DNA from: an uncultured Verrucomicrobiales bacterium | GTDB lineage: Bacteria > Verrucomicrobiota > Verrucomicrobiia > Verrucomicrobiales > Akkermansiaceae | Direction: 5' to 3' | Assembly: GCA_937893015.1 (NCBI GenBank) | Contig: CALBJX010000092.1 | Coordinates: forward strand, 1 to 6,189 | Length of the DNA stretch: 6,189 nucleotides | Part shown: in pieces, positions 5,747 to 6,189 of the stretch | How positions within the stretch are numbered: position 1 is the stretch's first letter | Layout of the letters: each line of letters begins with the position of its first letter | Made by a program: the position numbers and the translations under genes | The notes under the pieces: generated by a model | Database searches by the model: none | Told to the model about the DNA's origin: nothing | What the model saw: the letters and a program-made list of their open reading frames with translations, nothing else

Positions 5747-5787
5747 TGCCGCCGCGCTGCGATGGTAACGCAGTAGCATATCATCTT

Positions 5788-6057
5788 ATGAAGGCTGACA
5801 TTCATCCCAAGTACAACAACGTGGCTTTCGTGGACATCACCACGGGCCGTCGTTTCCTGACCCGCTCCACCGTGTCCTCCGACAAGACGGAAGTCATTGA
5901 CGGTGTTGAGTATTTCGTCGTTTCCTGCGGTATCACCTCCGATTCCCACCCCTTCTTCACGGGTAAGAATCAGTTCGTGGATACGGAAGGTCGTATCGAC
6001 AAGTTCCAGAAGCGTTTCGGCTCCGTCCGCCGCGCCAAGAAGCCCACGCTCGCCTAA
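5788..6057 (+). CDS. rpmE2: 50S ribosomal protein L31, type B
   Basis: This 89-residue protein is bL31, which binds at the central protuberance of the large ribosomal subunit and bridges to the small subunit. The sequence MKADIHPKY at the start, TRSTVSSDK at 25-33, then ITSDSHPFFTGKNQFVDTEGR and the RFG end are hallmarks of the type B form. The zinc-binding CxxC pair of type A is absent; a single Cys lies before ITSDSHP. In many bacteria this zinc-free form replaces type A under zinc limitation, but in lineages with only type B it is the constitutive copy; the window cannot tell which. The start at 5788 follows a strong promoter and matches the family; longer in-frame starts at 5719 and 5734 fall inside the promoter. 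No Shine-Dalgarno is visible. A terminator follows 24 nt after the stop, so it is a single-gene unit. Confidence 0.95.
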   Translation: MKADIHPKYNNVAFVDITTGRRFLTRSTVSSDKTEVIDGVEYFVVSCGITSDSHPFFTGKNQFVDTEGRIDKFQKRFGSVRRAKKPTLA

Positions 6058-6080
6058 GAGCCGCTTCCGTTCGTTTTTCC

Positions 6081-6113
6081 ATCCCCGACTCGATAGAGTC
6101 GGGGATTTTTTTT
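6081..6113 (+). terminator. Intrinsic terminator of the L31 gene
   Basis: ATCCCCGACTC (6081-6091) pairs perfectly with GAGTCGGGGAT (6096-6106) around a GATA loop, and eight T follow (6106-6113). It is a classic strong terminator on the plus strand and has no A-run on its left side, so it is not bidirectional. Confidence 0.95.
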
Positions 6114-6134
6114 GCGCAAGAGTATGGCAAAGAA

Positions 6135-6189
6135 GGATTTGTCGGGATGTACGAAGTACGATGTACGATGTACGAAGTCAAATTGAGGC
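6135..6189 (-). repeat. Intergenic repeat with four 7-nt GTAC units (right copy, inverted)
   Basis: Read on the minus strand, this is the element at 29-76: the same 15-nt block, then CGTACAT, CGTACAT, CGTACTT, CGTACAT, then CCCGACAAATCC. It has one unit more than the left copy and one base change in the tail. The window stops inside what would be the 3' arm of the GC hairpin seen at 14-30, so the element is probably cut here. Confidence 0.75.

Noticed and set aside
5747..5787. Zur operator or riboswitch in the L31 leader
   Set aside because: Only a 5-bp hairpin and a loose GATG/CATC symmetry are present; neither resembles a known Zur box or riboswitch well enough.
29..6189. A 6-kb composite transposon bounded by inverted repeats
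   Set aside because: There is no transposase or integrase and no visible target duplication, the cargo is core metabolism and a ribosomal protein, and the ends look like dispersed intergenic repeats.

Overview
The window looks like ordinary chromosome from a fairly GC-rich Gram-negative bacterium. Three things suggest a Verrucomicrobiota (Akkermansia-like) gut genome: the form of the type B ribosomal protein L31, the weak or absent Shine-Dalgarno sequences before several genes, and the gene mix (fucose mutarotase, direct-sulfhydrylation methionine synthesis, secreted zinc protease). This is inference from recalled family sequences, not a search, and the genus is not certain. I see no phage, transposase, CRISPR array, RNA gene or defence system.

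Layout, left to right: an intergenic repeat with a GC hairpin and short GTAC units (about 7-77); fucU, L-fucose mutarotase (+, 136-555); a bidirectional terminator; dgt, an HD-domain dNTP triphosphohydrolase (-, 654-1922); a 195-bp divergent control region; metY (+, 2118-3407) and cysK (+, 3432-4358) as a two-gene sulfur-assimilation operon; a second bidirectional terminator and a GC hairpin; a secreted HExxH metallopeptidase-like protein (-, 4465-5643); a divergent control region; rpmE2, ribosomal protein L31 type B (+, 5788-6057), with its own promoter and terminator; and an inverted copy of the first repeat (6135-6189), cut by the window end.

How the genes work together: MetY and CysK both fix sulfide onto acetylated amino acids, giving homocysteine and cysteine, so the pair is a compact sulfide-assimilation module. 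FucU, Dgt, the peptidase and L31 have no evident functional link to it or to each other; each has its own transcription unit separated by strong hairpin terminators.

The most interesting signal is regulatory. Two copies of the same perfect dyad, TTCCTA-N9-TAGGAA, lie 73 bp apart, one on each side of a good sigma70-type promoter in front of metY-cysK. This looks like a paired operator for an unidentified, probably sulfur-responsive regulator. The second point of interest is the repeat family at both window ends, whose two copies differ in the number of 7-nt units. No exotic new system is evident.
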